DNA of 10,014 bases from Ettlia oleoabundans (Eukaryota > Chlorophyta > Chlorophyceae > Chlamydomonadales). Under the pieces are notes generated by a model. It had not been told where the DNA came from. It made no database searches and worked only from the letters and a program-made list of their open reading frames with translations. The translations under genes were made by a program, and so were the position numbers. Positions 8,928 through 10,014 of the stretch are shown one piece after another; position 1 is the stretch's first letter; every line of letters starts with the position of its first letter. The stretch covers positions 1,771 to 11,784 of the forward strand of contig JAAMXP010003966.1 in assembly GCA_019693395.1 (NCBI GenBank). Direction: 5' to 3'.

Positions 8928-9656
8928 CTATCCCTTCTGCTGCCCGTGCTTCTGTGCCTGTCGCAACTCCGCCAGCTCCGCACACACCAGCCGGTGACCG
9001 CCTGCGCGCAAGTCAGCTTCATGGCAAGCGGTAGTGCAGTACCATACCGCCTTGCAGCCACCACACACTTTGCTGCCGGCACCTTGGCCCGCCTCTGGCC
9101 CGCCCGCTGCTGCCAGGTTGGCGCAGCGCAGGCAGGAACAACTGCGGGTGGTATCCGCTTGCGCCAGCGAATCGCCTGCCGCTGCTTTGGCCGGCGCCAC
9201 CAAGCCAGCAGCGCCTCTGCCAGTTGGCATGCCGGAGGCAGCAACACCTGATGCAGCAGCTGGCATGGTGTCTGCTCATCGCCATGTGGGCAGTGGCCGA
9301 GTCACCGGCCTTAACACCTTTGTCTCTCCAGCTTTTCGTACTTGTGCTGCACCTTAAGTTGCTGCCGCTCCTTGTCTGGCGCCGCATTTTTAACAGCTGT
9401 CACAACTTGGAGCAGCCCCGAGCTAGCCCCTTTTGCTGCTCATGCAACCTTTACTCCATCAGTAATTTTCTGCCATACATCGCTGTCGTGCCCCACCACT
9501 CCATCAACTGCGGCAAGTCCCTGCCGCAGCGCTGCCAGCAGCTACTGCTCCTCCCTGACTGCCCTCCTCCTGCTCTTCGGCTGCTGCCAAGGCATCGCTG
9601 GCAGTCTTAACGACAGTCTGCACCACGTCCCAGGTGGACTGCATTGCGTAGGAGAC
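8928..9656 (-). pseudogene. Decayed duplicate of the MYND gene's last exon; MYND finger intact
   Basis: Starts at 9656 after an acceptor (CATGCAG/GTCTCC) in the same phase and place as exon 6 of the downstream gene. VSYAMQSTWDVVQTVVKTAS DALAAAEE aligns with VDYATQYTCELIENVRDAAN DALAAAKE. A frameshift then follows near GlnGlyGlySer; in the shifted frame a TAG (9544-9542) replaces a Gln codon of the downstream gene, and TGA (9442-9440) and TAA (9313-9311) follow. The middle is poorly alignable. Similarity returns as LLPPACQLAEALLAWWRR, then a 7-bp deletion near 9169 shifts frame again before RSCSCLRC and a complete MYND finger (VCGGCKAVWYCTTAC, HRLVC) ending at TAG 8930-8928. All eight zinc ligands remain. 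An ATG at 9266-9264 gives an open frame of 112 residues containing the whole finger, so a small MYND protein is possible. It may be the end of a paralogue whose other exons lie past the right edge, or a lone exon copy. Confidence 0.75.
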
Positions 9657-9657
9657 C

Positions 9658-9695
9658 TGCATGTATGCATGTGCATGTGTTACATGCATGTGCGT
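9658..9695. repeat. Alternating purine-pyrimidine tract rich in TGCATG/ACATGCATGT
   Basis: TGCATGTATGCATGTGCATG, then TGTTACATGCATGTGCGTA, is almost purely alternating purine and pyrimidine with several small palindromes (ACATGCATGT, TGCATG). It abuts the splice acceptor of the duplicated exon. Such DNA can adopt Z-form or cruciform structures; whether it does here is inference. Confidence 0.7.
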
Positions 9696-9980
9696 ATTTT
9701 ACACAGTTACGGTTGACGTGCCCCGTTGTCTATCAGTCATTCCAGCTGACACAATGTGTTGCCACCAAGCAGAAGGTGGGCTGTGCATGTACAAAGGCGA
9801 AGCTCATGATCAAAGCCCTGGATCGCAGTTGCGGGTGGTGGGCGGCAGCTGGAAACAGGGATGCACAGCCCAGCCAGCACGTTTTGGGTTCCGCCACCTC
9901 GCTAGAGGCGGCCACTGCAAGCAGCAGCCTTTCGTTTTTGTGAGATAACAGCTGGTGCGGTTCCTATAGAGTTCCGCTAT

Positions 9981-9982
<2 letters not shown>

Positions 9983-10014
<32 letters not shown>
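9983..10014. repeat. (AC)n microsatellite, at least 16 units, cut by window edge
   Basis: An uninterrupted AC dinucleotide tract of 32 bases reaches the last base of the window, so its full length is unknown. It is likely length-variable between strains. Confidence 0.97.

Larger units (their letters stand above)
9657..10014. other. Right-edge region upstream of the duplicated exon; no gene recognised
   Basis: If the duplicated exon belongs to a larger gene, this is its upstream intron. I see no sequence resembling exon 5 of the downstream gene (GHLEWLPN, LLGGRSG). Short open frames on both strands have no recognisable product. It contains alternating purine-pyrimidine DNA at about 9658-9695 and the (AC)n tract at the end. 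Confidence 0.5.

Noticed and set aside
9224..9610. Plus-strand frame of 128 codons over the duplicated exon
   Set aside because: Antisense to the minus-strand MYND copy; no motif and no ATG context or homology to support it.
1..10014. CRISPR array, prokaryotic operon, defence island, transposase or tRNA/rRNA gene
   Set aside because: Genes carry spliceosomal introns; I found no spaced direct-repeat array, no terminal inverted repeats with a transposase, and no cloverleaf or rRNA sequence.

Overview
This window looks like nuclear DNA of a green alga, most likely a Chlorella-like trebouxiophyte or a close relative. The genes are interrupted by many short introns of about 120-480 nt with GT-AG (once GC-AG) borders. 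The base composition is fairly GC-rich, a TGTAA-type algal poly(A) signal follows one gene, one gene encodes a plastid phosphate translocator with a transit-like peptide, and another encodes a large C-terminal MYND-finger protein of a kind abundant in green algae. The organism call is inference; no sequence search was possible.

Layout, left to right. (1) About 43-882, minus strand: the first three exons of a plastid-type sugar-phosphate/phosphate translocator, running off the left edge. (2) 883-1638: a divergent intergenic/promoter region with a 9-bp triple repeat. (3) 1639-3747, plus strand: a complete six-exon gene whose 247-residue product is an NSE2/MMS21-like SUMO ligase subunit of the SMC5/6 complex. 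Its SP-RING has apparently lost three of the four zinc ligands. (4) 3748-4230: a convergent 3' region. (5) 4231-8578, minus strand: a complete six-exon gene for a 1036-residue protein of unknown function with a C-terminal MYND zinc finger. (6) 8579-8927: the upstream region of that gene, with a short coding-looking fragment of unknown origin. (7) 8928-9656, minus strand: a second, decayed copy of the terminal exon of gene 5, with an early stop, frameshifts and a 7-bp deletion, but with its MYND finger intact. (8) 9657-10014: purine-pyrimidine alternating DNA, unrecognised sequence, and an (AC)n microsatellite that runs off the right edge.

All three gene models were assembled by hand. Every exon junction agrees in reading phase and the protein reads through without stops, which is the main support for the models. 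The genes do not form an operon or an obvious shared pathway. The points most worth following are the zinc-ligand-poor SP-RING and the MYND-exon duplication, whose divergence in the finger core is almost entirely synonymous.
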